DNA from: Flavobacteriaceae bacterium
GTDB lineage: Bacteria; Bacteroidota; Bacteroidia; Flavobacteriales; Flavobacteriaceae
Length of the DNA stretch: 24,941 nt
Reading direction: 5' to 3'
Assembly: GCA_030590765.1 (NCBI GenBank)
Contig: JAUVCP010000001.1
Span: forward strand, 1-24,941
Below the pieces are notes generated by a model. The model was not told the origin of the DNA. It saw nothing but the letters and a program-made list of their open reading frames with translations, and ran no database searches. The translations under genes were made by a program, and so were the position numbers. Of this stretch, positions 7,242-15,989 are shown piece after piece (position 1 is the first letter of the stretch; each line of letters begins with the position of its first letter).

Positions 7242-9815
7242 ATGAGTAACGATTACCATATAAATCTTTCAGACAACTGGAAAATACAATCTTCAAAAGA
7301 AGTATCGGAAAAAGGAGCTGAAATATCAGCTGAATTAACAATTTCCAAGAATTGGATTCCCACTATAGTACCTTCCACAGTTTTAGGAACATTGGTAGCA
7401 AATGACATTATTAAAGATCCTTTTTTTGGAAAAAATCTTGAAAATATATCAACAGAACAGTTTAAAATGCCATGGTGGTATGTAACAAGTTTTCATTTAA
7501 ATGCTGTAGAAGCTAACAATTCGGCTCTTTTAAGTTTTGATGGTATCAACCACAAAGCAAATGTTTGGCTAAATGGAAAACTTGTTGCAGATTCAAATTC
7601 AATTGATGGGGCATACCGCATTACTGCTTTTGATGTGAGTGAGAATACCGTTAAAGGAAACAATATTTTGGCAATTGAAGTAATACCTCCGGTACCCGGT
7701 GATTTTAGTATTGGTTATGTGGATTGGAACCCTTCTCCACCTGATGGTAACATGGGAGTTTTCAGACCAGTTACACTTCATTTGAATGCAGGAGTTGGAA
7801 TTCAAAAACCATTTGTACTAACAACGGTAAATAAAGAAACTTTAAAAGAAGCAGATCTAACTGTTTCTGCTGAACTTGTAAATTATACAGATCAACCAAT
7901 CACCGGAGTTTTAACAGGTACAATTGAGTCTATATCGTTTGAACAAACCGTTATATTAGAAGCCAATAGTAAAAAATTGGTAGCATTTTCATCAAAAGAT
8001 TATTCACAATTGAATTTTCAAGATCCCAGACTTTGGTGGCCAATTCACTTAGGTGATCCTAATTTATATAATTTGGACTTAGAATTTAAAATTGATGGTG
8101 CTATTTCTGATGCTTCTCAAACCAGATTTGGAATTCGTGAGTTTGAAGATTACTGGTTGGATGAAATTCACCGTGGATATAAAGTAAACGGGCAAAAAGT
8201 GATGATCAAAGGTGGAGGTTGGACCGATGACCTTTTCTTAATGGATAATGATGAAAGTCTAGAAACACAAATAAAGTACGTAAAGCAAATGAATTTGAAT
8301 TGCGTACGTTTGGAAGGCTTTTGGGGTAAAGACCATAAATTATATGACCTATGCGATGAGCATGGTATTTTACTAATGGTGGGGTGGAGTTGTCATTGGG
8401 AACATGAAATTCATATGGGTGTTCCTGTTAATGAGCGTTTTGGAGGTGTTTATTTACCAGAACATATCGATCATGTAAGTAAAGCATGGGAAGAGCAAGT
8501 GATTTGGTTGCGTAACCATCCGAGTATTTTTGTTTGGACTGTAGCCAGTGATAAAGTGCCAATCACAGAATTAGAACAAAAATACATCGATACTTTTGCA
8601 AAATACGATCCTTTACGTCCTTATTTAAACTCGACTGGTGGTGTAGGTTCAGATCAACATGTTATCGGTTCAGAAGATGTAATCAGTGAAATAAGTGGTT
8701 CGTCTGGGGTGAAAATGCTGGGACCATATGCATATACAGCTCCAGTTTATTGGTATGTAAATACACATTTAGGAGGTGCTTACGGTTTCAATACCGAAAC
8801 AGGGCCAGGTGCGCAGGTTCCTCAAATTGATAGTTTGAAAAAAATGATTCCAGAAGATAAATTGTGGCCAATAAGTGATGTTTGGGATTTCCATTGTGGA
8901 AGATACGAGTTTGCTGATCTAAGTCGTTTTACAGAAGCAATTACTGAGCGTTATGGAAAAGCTGCTTCTCTGGAAGATTTTGATAAAAAATCTCAGGCTA
9001 TGAATTATGAATTAATGCGACCAATGTTTGAAGCATTTCAGGTTCATAAAAAAAGATCTACCGGAGTTATTCAATGGATGTTAAATGCTGCATGGCCTAA
9101 AATGTACTGGCAATTATATGACTATTATCTAAATCCTACAGGGGCATTTTATGCAACTCAAAAGGCATGTTTACCATTGAGTTTGATATACAATTATGGA
9201 GATAATCAAATCTATATGATCAATGATTATTTGTATAATGTGGATGCTCTACAAGCCCAGATTCGTGTTTATGATATTGAATCAAATCTATTATTAGAAA
9301 AAAACATTGCAACAAGTGCTTTAAAAGATTCTTCTAAATTCATTTTTAAACTGGAAGAAATACAAAATTTAACCAGTACTTATTTTTTAGATCTGAGATT
9401 ATTTGATGGGGATAAAAAAGAAATTAGTAATAATTTCTATTGGCTTTCAACCAAAGAAGAAACTCTGGATTATGAAGCTGATCTTGGTGATTTTGCCTAT
9501 CATACTCCGAGTAAGGAATATGCAGATCTGACTTTGCTTAACACATTACCTAAAGTTAATTTAGGTGTTAATAACAAACATGAAAAATCAGATGGTGATC
9601 AAAAATTCACTATTGAATTAGAAAATAATAGTGATAAAATAGCATTTTTGATCAACCTTAAATTAGTCGAAAAAGGAACCGGAGAAATTATTCTACCCGT
9701 ATTTTGGGATGATAATTTTATTAATTTACTGGCTGGAGAAAAGAGAACAATAGTAGCAACCTTTAGATCAGACGCAGTGGCAGAATTAAAAGTGGAAGGT
9801 TGGAACCTAAAATAA
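7242..9815 (+). CDS. Cytosolic GH2 exo-beta-D-glucosaminidase-like enzyme
   Basis: This 857-residue GH2 enzyme has the sugar-binding domain (DPFFGKNLENI, WWYVTSFHL, NHKANVWLNGKLVA), immunoglobulin-like domains and a central TIM barrel. The barrel resembles Amycolatopsis CsxA rather than LacZ: GGGWTDDLFL, MNLNCVRLEGF, then VASDKVP with Asp437 where most GH2 enzymes have the NE acid/base, and FNTETGPGAQ with Glu519 as nucleophile. CsxA uses the same Asp/Glu pair. GVIQWMLNAAWPKMYWQL is also shared. Known relatives release beta-glucosamine, and some related GH2 enzymes act on mannosides. There is no signal peptide, and an in-frame stop at 7227 lies just upstream of the start, so the protein should be cytosolic and act on an imported glycoside. 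The aminotransferase begins 32 bp downstream. The exact sugar is unproven. Confidence 0.82.
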   Translation: MSNDYHINLSDNWKIQSSKEVSEKGAEISAELTISKNWIPTIVPSTVLGTLVANDIIKDPFFGKNLENISTEQFKMPWWYVTSFHLNAVEANNSALLSFDGINHKANVWLNGKLVADSNSIDGAYRITAFDVSENTVKGNNILAIEVIPPVPGDFSIGYVDWNPSPPDGNMGVFRPVTLHLNAGVGIQKPFVLTTVNKETLKEADLTVSAELVNYTDQPITGVLTGTIESISFEQTVILEANSKKLVAFSSKDYSQLNFQDPRLWWPIHLGDPNLYNLDLEFKIDGAISDASQTRFGIREFEDYWLDEIHRGYKVNGQKVMIKGGGWTDDLFLMDNDESLETQIKYVKQMNLNCVRLEGFWGKDHKLYDLCDEHGILLMVGWSCHWEHEIHMGVPVNERFGGVYLPEHIDHVSKAWEEQVIWLRNHPSIFVWTVASDKVPITELEQKYIDTFAKYDPLRPYLNSTGGVGSDQHVIGSEDVISEISGSSGVKMLGPYAYTAPVYWYVNTHLGGAYGFNTETGPGAQVPQIDSLKKMIPEDKLWPISDVWDFHCGRYEFADLSRFTEAITERYGKAASLEDFDKKSQAMNYELMRPMFEAFQVHKKRSTGVIQWMLNAAWPKMYWQLYDYYLNPTGAFYATQKACLPLSLIYNYGDNQIYMINDYLYNVDALQAQIRVYDIESNLLLEKNIATSALKDSSKFIFKLEEIQNLTSTYFLDLRLFDGDKKEISNNFYWLSTKEETLDYEADLGDFAYHTPSKEYADLTLLNTLPKVNLGVNNKHEKSDGDQKFTIELENNSDKIAFLINLKLVEKGTGEIILPVFWDDNFINLLAGEKRTIVATFRSDAVAELKVEGWNLK

Positions 9816-9847
9816 AAAGAACACAAAAACATTAAAATATTTTTTCA

Positions 9848-11125
9848 ATGACTAAATTAGCAATTAACGGAGGGACACCTATAAAAGATGTAAAAAATAA
9901 CCCATGGCCAGCCTGGCCTGTTTGGGGAAAAGAAGAAGAAAAGTCTCTTATCGAGGTTTTAAATAGTGGTGTTTGGTCATATAACGGACCAAAAGAAAGA
10001 GAATTTAACAAACTTTTTGCTGAATTTACAGGTACAAAATACGCAATTTGTACGGTAAACGGTACCGTAACTTTACAATTAGCATTAGAAGCATTAGGTG
10101 TGGGAGTTGGTGATGAAGTGATTTTACCGGGTCTTACCTGGCAGGCAACAGCAGCAACGATTATTGATGTAAATGCAACACCGGTTATGGTTGACGTTTG
10201 TGAAGATACATGGTGTATAGATCCCAAAGAAATAGAAAAAGCAATTACACCCCGAACCAAAGCAATTATTCCGGTTCATTTATATGGTGCCTTTGCCGAT
10301 ATGGATGCTATAATGGAAATTGCCAAAAAGCATAATTTAGTTGTAATTGAAGATTGTGCACACAAACACGGTGGAGAATGGAATGGTAAAAAAGCAGGAA
10401 GCATTGGTGACGTTGGTAGTTTTAGTTACCAATTATCTAAGCATTTAACAGCTGGTGAAGGAGGTTCTATGACTACAGATAATCCTGAAGTTGCTGAAAA
10501 ATTAGATGCGCTTAGAAACTGTGGAAGAAGACCAGAAGGAGAAGAATATGACGATTTAGATAAAGGTGCTGGTAATTATGGTGATAATGGAAACTTTATT
10601 CAATCCGGGAACTTGAGGATCACAGAATTCCAGGCAGCAATATTGATAGAGGGATTAAAGAGATTGCCATCTCAAAATGCAAACAGAGATGCAAATGGAG
10701 ATTATTTAAATTTATTGTTAGCAGATATGCCAGGTGTTAAACCAATGAAAAGAGACGCAAGAGAAACTAAAAAAGCATATTTCAATTTTGCTTTTCGATA
10801 TAATAAAGATAAATTTAAAGGATTATCTGTTGAGAAATTCAGAGCTGCCTTAGAAGCTGAAATAGGAATTGGAGTAGATTCAAGTTATGAGCCATTAAAT
10901 AACTGCTCTTTATATGTGCCACATACAAAACCAGCACGTTATAAACTTAATGATGCATATTGGGAAGAAATAGATCCTATCCGATTCTCATTACCAAATT
11001 GTGAAAAAATTTACAAAGAAGAATCTGTTTGTATTCATCATAAAGTTTTGATGGGAACAAAAGCAGATATGGATCTGGTTGCTTCAGCAATTAAAAAGGT
11101 ATACAACAACGTAGATCAATTGTAA
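9848..11125 (+). CDS. DegT/DnrJ/EryC1/StrS aminotransferase, StsC/AHBA-synthase type
   Basis: This 425-residue fold-type I PLP enzyme belongs to the sugar/cyclitol aminotransferase family. Visible motifs are TVNGTVTLQLALEALGVGVGDEV, of which GVGDEVILPGLTWQATA is the clearest, IEDCAHKHGGEWNGKKAG, and SYQLSKHLTAGEGG with Lys198 as the expected Schiff-base lysine. The PAWPVWG start and TAGEGG ending resemble StsC (scyllo-inosose aminotransferase) and AHBA synthase more than nucleotide-sugar aminotransferases. It would transfer an amino group from Glu or Gln to a keto-sugar or inosose, or run in reverse. It is cytosolic. It sits 32 bp after the GH2 gene and 33 bp before a Gfo/Idh dehydrogenase, a pairing that recalls kanosamine (NtdA/NtdC) and inosamine pathways. 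Confidence 0.88.
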   Translation: MTKLAINGGTPIKDVKNNPWPAWPVWGKEEEKSLIEVLNSGVWSYNGPKEREFNKLFAEFTGTKYAICTVNGTVTLQLALEALGVGVGDEVILPGLTWQATAATIIDVNATPVMVDVCEDTWCIDPKEIEKAITPRTKAIIPVHLYGAFADMDAIMEIAKKHNLVVIEDCAHKHGGEWNGKKAGSIGDVGSFSYQLSKHLTAGEGGSMTTDNPEVAEKLDALRNCGRRPEGEEYDDLDKGAGNYGDNGNFIQSGNLRITEFQAAILIEGLKRLPSQNANRDANGDYLNLLLADMPGVKPMKRDARETKKAYFNFAFRYNKDKFKGLSVEKFRAALEAEIGIGVDSSYEPLNNCSLYVPHTKPARYKLNDAYWEEIDPIRFSLPNCEKIYKEESVCIHHKVLMGTKADMDLVASAIKKVYNNVDQL

Positions 11126-11158
11126 TCAGAAATTCATTTTCAATAAAATAGTTATCCT

Positions 11159-12169
11159 ATGAGTAACATAAAATTAGCATTAATTGGTGCAGGATACATC
11201 GCAGATTTTCATGCACGTGGTCTACAAACCATTCCAAATGTTGAAATTGTAGCTGTTGTTGCAAAAGAAATACAAGAGGCAAAAGATTTTGCAATTAAAT
11301 ATAATATCAAAGAAACCTATACCGATATATCAGATATATTAAAAAATGATACTATTGATGCAGTAATTATTGGAACGCCTAACCAATTTCATGCACCATA
11401 TGCCATTGAGTTTTTGAAAAATGGAAAAGATGTTTTTCTTGAAAAACCAATGGGAATTAGTGCCGGAGAAGGCAGACAAATTGCAGAAGCTGCAAAAAAA
11501 TATGATCAATTGGTTATGGTAGGTCATATGTGGCGTTTTGACATAGACACAAATTATTTGAAAGACTTTGTAGCGTCTGGAAAATTAGGTAAAATATTTA
11601 AAACCAAAGGATATGGAGTTCATGAAAACTGGGGTCCTTCTGGATGGTTTACAAAAAAATCACTGGCTGGCGGAGGTGCTTTAGCAGATATGGGGGTACA
11701 CGCTATTGACACAATAAGATATATTCTTGGTGATCCAAAACCAGCCAAAGTTTACGCCAGAATTTCAACACATTTTGGCGATTATGATGTGGATGACACC
11801 GGAATTATAATCATTACTTGGAATAATGGTACGGAAAGTATCATTGAAAGTGGTTGGTGGCATCCTCATATGGATGGCCCTGAAGCAAGCTCAGGAATTT
11901 GGGGCACCAAAGGATATGCAAATCTGTTTCCAACTTATTTAAAAATGACAACCGGAGAAGATTCTTTTGAAAAAATAGTACCTGAATTACCCGAAAGAGA
12001 AGATCATTGTGATCAGGTGATCTATACCAAGCAAATGGAACATTTTGTAGATTGCATCAAAACCAGAACGCAACCAAGTCCAGGATTAATAGAAGGTCAG
12101 ATCGTTTTAGATATTGTAGACGCTGCTTACAGATCTTCAGAAACTGGAGAAGTCGTAAGTTTTGAATAA
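11159..12169 (+). CDS. Gfo/Idh/MocA family NAD(P)-dependent oxidoreductase
   Basis: This 336-residue protein has an N-terminal Rossmann fold (LALIGAGYIADFHARG near residue 9), the family EKP motif at residues 95-97 (VFLEKPMGISAGEG), and the C-terminal substrate domain with GGGALADMGVHAIDTIR, where His181 is the usual catalytic-site histidine. Family members oxidise or reduce a ring hydroxyl of sugars or inositols (inositol dehydrogenase, NtdC, rhizopine MocA). It is cytosolic. It lies between the aminotransferase and the ROK kinase with short gaps, so it probably supplies or consumes the keto compound used by the aminotransferase. The carbon position oxidised cannot be deduced from sequence. 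Confidence 0.93.
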   Translation: MSNIKLALIGAGYIADFHARGLQTIPNVEIVAVVAKEIQEAKDFAIKYNIKETYTDISDILKNDTIDAVIIGTPNQFHAPYAIEFLKNGKDVFLEKPMGISAGEGRQIAEAAKKYDQLVMVGHMWRFDIDTNYLKDFVASGKLGKIFKTKGYGVHENWGPSGWFTKKSLAGGGALADMGVHAIDTIRYILGDPKPAKVYARISTHFGDYDVDDTGIIIITWNNGTESIIESGWWHPHMDGPEASSGIWGTKGYANLFPTYLKMTTGEDSFEKIVPELPEREDHCDQVIYTKQMEHFVDCIKTRTQPSPGLIEGQIVLDIVDAAYRSSETGEVVSFE

Positions 12170-12173
12170 TATT

Positions 12174-13106
12174 ATGGAACCAAATTATGCGATAGGAATT
12201 GATTTGGGTGGAACTTTTGTTAAAGCAGCCTTAGTATCAGATAGTGGAGAAATCATTTTTAGCAACAAACTCCCTATTGGTCCACAGGCATCAAAAAATA
12301 CCATCTTGAATACGATAGAAAATATTATTCAGATGGCAATTTCCAAGGCTACAAAAAATCAAATTATAGTTGAGGGAATTGGAATGGGAACACCCGGAAT
12401 TGTTCAGGATGGAGTAATTCTAGGTGGTTCAGAAAATTTAGATGGATGGGAAAATATCGATCTTTCCTCTTATTACAAAAAAATATTTAATCTACCCGTT
12501 TTAGTAGATAACGATGCCAATCTAATGGGCTTGGGAGAGTTTTATTACGGCGCTGCAAAAGGATGTACTGATGTAGTTTTTCTCACGATTGGCACAGGTA
12601 TTGGTGGAGCTGTTATTGTTAATAGCAAATTGTATGGAGGGTATGAGAACAGAGGTGCAGAACTTGGGCATGTTGTTGTCGAACATAAAGGGCCTGACTG
12701 TAACTGTGGTGGAAAAGGGTGTCTGGAATTGTATGCTTCTACTACCGCTTTGATCAAAGATTATTCAAAACGAAGTGGTAAAAACATTGAAGATCTTAAT
12801 GGATATTTTATCATTAAAAAATTCCATGAAAATGAAATAAATGCGGTGAATTGTTTACAAGAACACACCGATTATCTCGGACATGGAATTGCCTCATTTA
12901 TAAATACATTTGCACCACAAAAAGTTGTTATTGGTGGAGGAATCTCTGATGCTGGCCAATTCTACATAGATATGATCAGTAAATCTGCTTTCCGATATAT
13001 GATGCCAAGTTGTGGTCATAATACAGAAGTTGTTGGAGCTCAACTTGGAAATAATGCAGGAAGTCTCGGTGCTGCGGCATTAATTTTTAAGGCACAGAAT
13101 AAATAA
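12174..13106 (+). CDS. ROK family sugar kinase
   Basis: This 310-residue cytosolic kinase shows the ROK features: phosphate-binding AIGIDLGGTFVKAAL at the N-terminus, VDNDANLMGLGE with Asp114 as the likely catalytic base, IGTGIGGAV, and a zinc site made of ELGHVVVEH plus CNCGGKGCLELYAS. I chose ATG 12174, 4 bp after the dehydrogenase stop. An in-frame TTG at 12162 would add four residues and overlap the upstream gene, which is less likely. No helix-turn-helix precedes the kinase domain, so it is an enzyme rather than a ROK repressor. Relatives phosphorylate glucose, N-acetylmannosamine, N-acetylglucosamine, fructose or allose. The context suggests phosphorylation of the sugar released by the GH2 enzyme. 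Confidence 0.9.
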   Translation: MEPNYAIGIDLGGTFVKAALVSDSGEIIFSNKLPIGPQASKNTILNTIENIIQMAISKATKNQIIVEGIGMGTPGIVQDGVILGGSENLDGWENIDLSSYYKKIFNLPVLVDNDANLMGLGEFYYGAAKGCTDVVFLTIGTGIGGAVIVNSKLYGGYENRGAELGHVVVEHKGPDCNCGGKGCLELYASTTALIKDYSKRSGKNIEDLNGYFIIKKFHENEINAVNCLQEHTDYLGHGIASFINTFAPQKVVIGGGISDAGQFYIDMISKSAFRYMMPSCGHNTEVVGAQLGNNAGSLGAAALIFKAQNK

Positions 13107-13124
13107 AAATTAAATTGAGTCATT

Positions 13125-14513
13125 ATGAATGATAAGTACTCTAAATGGATGTTTATCCTTTTTCCCGCAATTACCATGCTACTTGGCTGGGGCCTAAGAG
13201 GGCATATTGGTGGAGGCCCATTTGGTGCTATGATTCCAGGGGCAATGGTTGCTCTTAGTCTAAGCATGCTTTTAAAAATTCCTGCAAACCTTTCAGCAAT
13301 TATTGTAGTTTTTGGAGTGGTGGGAATTGGTTTGGGTGGCGAAATGACCTACGGACAAACCCTTAGTTTTTTAAGAGATTCGGAAACCATGTGGTGGGGG
13401 GTTTTAGCCACAACAGTAAAAGGTTCTATTTGGGGAATGCTGGGCGCATCCGTATTAGCTTTGGGCTTCGTTTATAATCGATTGGAAAAGAAAACCATTG
13501 TCATTGCTTTCCTACTGTTGATGTTTGGTATGTTGATGGGATTCAAGCTTATCAATGAACCAATGATCATCTATTTCTCCGATCCTGCAAACCCCCGTCC
13601 GGAATCCTGGGGAGCATTATTGCTTGGTGCTGTTTTTTTATTGGCATATCTCAGATATAAAGTGGATAAAGATGAATTTAAGATAATTTCTCGATTTGCC
13701 CTCTTCGGATTAATTGGCGGAGGTCTTGGCTTTGGACTTGGCGGTTTTTGGTTCGTAATTGGATCTACATTACCCGAAGAAGTTATTTTTAAAAGTTGGT
13801 GGAAATCTATGGAATTTACTTTTGGATTGTTGTTAGGTGCTTCACTGGGCTACGCTGCCTGGCTCTCACGTAAGGAATTATATTTAATCGGTAAAGAAGA
13901 AAACAAAATAAACACTAATTTGAATATCTATAGTGAACTCGGACTAACCCTGTTGACCGGATTACTAATTTATTGGATCATTCCCCAAAATTTGGAGCCA
14001 TTTGTTGAAGCAGCAAGTTCTGAAGACGGGATCTTTGTGAGTAGCTTAAGAGCTGTTACACAAATATTGATTAATTATTCCTTTTATGGATTTATTTTGA
14101 TTGTTATCATCATGTACTTTCCTAAACTTACCTGGCAAATTGGAATTACCCTTACTTTCTGCCATGCGGCTATAGATCTGATTAGAGATAATTTCTCTGA
14201 TCTTCAAGGTAGTTCACCAATAATTGCCGCCTTATGGGTAGTCTTCTTGACTTTAATTGTTGCTTTACTGACGGCTTATTTTCAACGTAAAAATGAAATA
14301 AAAAGATCGATGTTCCTGCTGCTTGTGTGGTCGACCATGACTATTTCATATTTAGAATTTCTATTCACAGGTCGCTGGAATACATCAAATATGACAATAG
14401 TTGAAGTATTTGGCAGGCAATATTTTGTTGATCTGATCTTCACTGTTTCGGCGCTAACTATTACTTGGATTGCAATAAAAAGTATTGGAAAAACCAATCC
14501 CGATTTGGTTTAA
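13125..14513 (+). CDS. Polytopic membrane protein of unknown family
   Basis: This 462-residue protein has about 12-13 hydrophobic helices and no signal peptide. Glycine-rich, probably functional segments are LGWGLRGHIGGGPFGAMIPG near residues 19-38, FGVVGIGLGGEMTYGQTLS near 62-80, and ALFGLIGGGLGFGLGGFWF near 190-208. Charged and polar residues within these segments (RGH, GEMTYGQ) could form a binding site. I do not recognise the family; it is neither SSS nor clearly MFS. It starts 18 bp after the kinase and ends 29 bp before an exported esterase, so it most likely belongs to the same operon. Transport of a pathway substrate or product is plausible but is inference. Confidence 0.75.
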   Translation: MNDKYSKWMFILFPAITMLLGWGLRGHIGGGPFGAMIPGAMVALSLSMLLKIPANLSAIIVVFGVVGIGLGGEMTYGQTLSFLRDSETMWWGVLATTVKGSIWGMLGASVLALGFVYNRLEKKTIVIAFLLLMFGMLMGFKLINEPMIIYFSDPANPRPESWGALLLGAVFLLAYLRYKVDKDEFKIISRFALFGLIGGGLGFGLGGFWFVIGSTLPEEVIFKSWWKSMEFTFGLLLGASLGYAAWLSRKELYLIGKEENKINTNLNIYSELGLTLLTGLLIYWIIPQNLEPFVEAASSEDGIFVSSLRAVTQILINYSFYGFILIVIIMYFPKLTWQIGITLTFCHAAIDLIRDNFSDLQGSSPIIAALWVVFLTLIVALLTAYFQRKNEIKRSMFLLLVWSTMTISYLEFLFTGRWNTSNMTIVEVFGRQYFVDLIFTVSALTITWIAIKSIGKTNPDLV

Positions 14514-14542
14514 CTATTAATGAATTTAAACAAAATATACGC

Positions 14543-15466
14543 ATGAAAAAATTAGTACTTATCATTTTATTATTAATAAGTCCTATTATTGGAACTGGTC
14601 AGGAGACAGCTCCTGAAAAGCCTGATGGATATTTTAGTAATCTTACTTTAAAGATCTCTTACGCTTTAGGCAGATTAAAGCTAATTGAAACAGATTTCCC
14701 TTTACCGGAAAGCATAAAAGAATACAAAGACATTACCTACAAAACAATTGAAAACACTAATCTAAAATTGGATATTTATCATCAAAAAAAAATATCTGAA
14801 GCAACACCTTTGATCATTTTTATTCATGGTGGTGCATGGAAAAAAGGAGATAAACACGATTACTGGCCTTACCTAATCCCTTATGCAGAAAAGGGGTATA
14901 TCACTGCTACAATTCAATATCGTTTAACTGGAGAGGCAATTTATCCTGCTCAACTCAACGATGTGATATCGGCGATTCAATGGTTACAAAAAAATGCAAA
15001 TGAATATCATATTGATAAAAATAAAATAGCTCTGGTAGGAGGGTCAGCCGGTGGCCATCTTGCTATGATGGCTGCATATTCAGATGCTTCTTTGAACATT
15101 AAGGGACTTGTAAATTTATACGGCCCTTCTGATCTCACTACACCCTACGCTCAACAGACAGAATCTGTGCAAAAATTAATCGGCGAAACCTATGAGGACG
15201 CTCCAACTCTTTATAAGATAGCATCACCAATAACTTATATCAGCAAGGATATTCCTCCAACCCTAACTTTTCAAGGAACTCTTGACGAACTTGTTCCTTA
15301 TAAACAATCGGATAATTTAGATAAAAAAATAAAAGACGCAGGAGCAATGTCCTACTATCATAAACTAAAAGGTTGGCCTCATACCATGGATATGAGCGTA
15401 AAAGTAAATGAATACTGCCAATATTATATGGATGAATTCTTTAAAAAATATATATCTAAAAATTAA
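14543..15466 (+). CDS. Exported alpha/beta-hydrolase (BD-FAE/esterase-like)
   Basis: The start is ATG 14543, giving 307 residues with a clean signal peptide (KKLVLIILLLISPIIGTGQ). A longer reading from TTG 14465 would overlap the upstream gene and bury the signal sequence. The hydrolase core has the oxyanion-hole motif IFIHGGAWKKGD, the nucleophile elbow LVGGSAGGH with Ser168, Asp248 in GTLDELVPY and His280 in GWPHTMD, a complete catalytic triad. HGGxW and GxSAGG are typical of the hormone-sensitive-lipase/BD-FAE group, which removes acetyl, feruloyl or other ester groups from carbohydrates and small esters. A periplasmic de-esterifying role next to the glycosidases is likely. The ceramidase remnant follows within 10 bp. 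Confidence 0.87.
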   Translation: MKKLVLIILLLISPIIGTGQETAPEKPDGYFSNLTLKISYALGRLKLIETDFPLPESIKEYKDITYKTIENTNLKLDIYHQKKISEATPLIIFIHGGAWKKGDKHDYWPYLIPYAEKGYITATIQYRLTGEAIYPAQLNDVISAIQWLQKNANEYHIDKNKIALVGGSAGGHLAMMAAYSDASLNIKGLVNLYGPSDLTTPYAQQTESVQKLIGETYEDAPTLYKIASPITYISKDIPPTLTFQGTLDELVPYKQSDNLDKKIKDAGAMSYYHKLKGWPHTMDMSVKVNEYCQYYMDEFFKKYISKN

Positions 15467-15473
15467 AATTATT

Positions 15474-15917
15474 TTGAAAAATATTTATGTCCAATCAATC
15501 ACAAAGTCCTTTATTTTTATTGTATTTATAATTGGTTTTAGCATAGAGGTCAAATCTGTCAACATAAAAGAATTGTTAAATACTTCTTCAAATAAACAGT
15601 TAGTTGGAAATGTCGCCTCAATTGATCTAACTCCTGATCTTAGTACGAAATTTGACTTAGGAGGTTATGGCAGTAGAATAAGCAAACCGGCAGAAGCGGT
15701 TCATGATAGAATTTGGGCAAAAGCTCTGGTTCTAAAGGAAGGGGATAAAAAATATGAAATTGGTGGACTTGCCAATGAGTGGATCAGTTATATCTTAAGT
15801 GCAAACCAATACAACAATGGAGCAGGATACGAATCCAGTGTCAGCTTTTATGGCGATGGATTAGGTAAAGTAATTGTGGATGGAATGCTGGGAATGTTAA
15901 GCCCTTTGACAAAATAA
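15474..15917 (+). pseudogene. Internally deleted neutral/alkaline ceramidase-like gene
   Basis: The 147 codons from TTG 15474 start with a signal-like segment (SFIFIVFIIGFSIEVKS). Then comes the N-terminal strand of the neutral/alkaline non-lysosomal ceramidase family (VGNVASIDLTPD, GGYGSR, AVHDRIWAKALVL). Near residue 100, around nt 15750-15775, the sequence jumps to the family's C-terminal motifs (LANEWISYIL, GAGYESSVSFYGDGLGK). Full-length relatives have roughly 400 or more residues before the extra C-terminal domain, so about 300 residues are missing, including the zinc ligands and nucleophile. The join is in frame. An ATG at 15408 also opens the frame but overlaps the esterase. I call it a deletion remnant, almost certainly without ceramidase activity. 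An assembly deletion would look the same. Confidence 0.72.
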
Positions 15918-15989
15918 TTCAAACTTAAAAAAGTAACTCCGCAGAGTCGGAAATCATCGAGGCATTAAAGAATAGAATAAATTAAGATA

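Noticed and set aside
9832..10260. 142-residue open frame on the minus strand
   Set aside because: It lies wholly opposite the DegT aminotransferase, whose motifs and PLP lysine are intact; its protein has low-complexity Ser/Thr/Pro composition typical of an antisense shadow.
12162..12173. TTG start for the ROK kinase
   Set aside because: It overlaps the dehydrogenase gene and adds only four residues; ATG 12174 gives the normal ROK N-terminus.
14465..14542. TTG start for the esterase with 26 extra residues
   Set aside because: It would overlap the membrane-protein gene and place a polar stretch before a textbook signal peptide that begins at ATG 14543.
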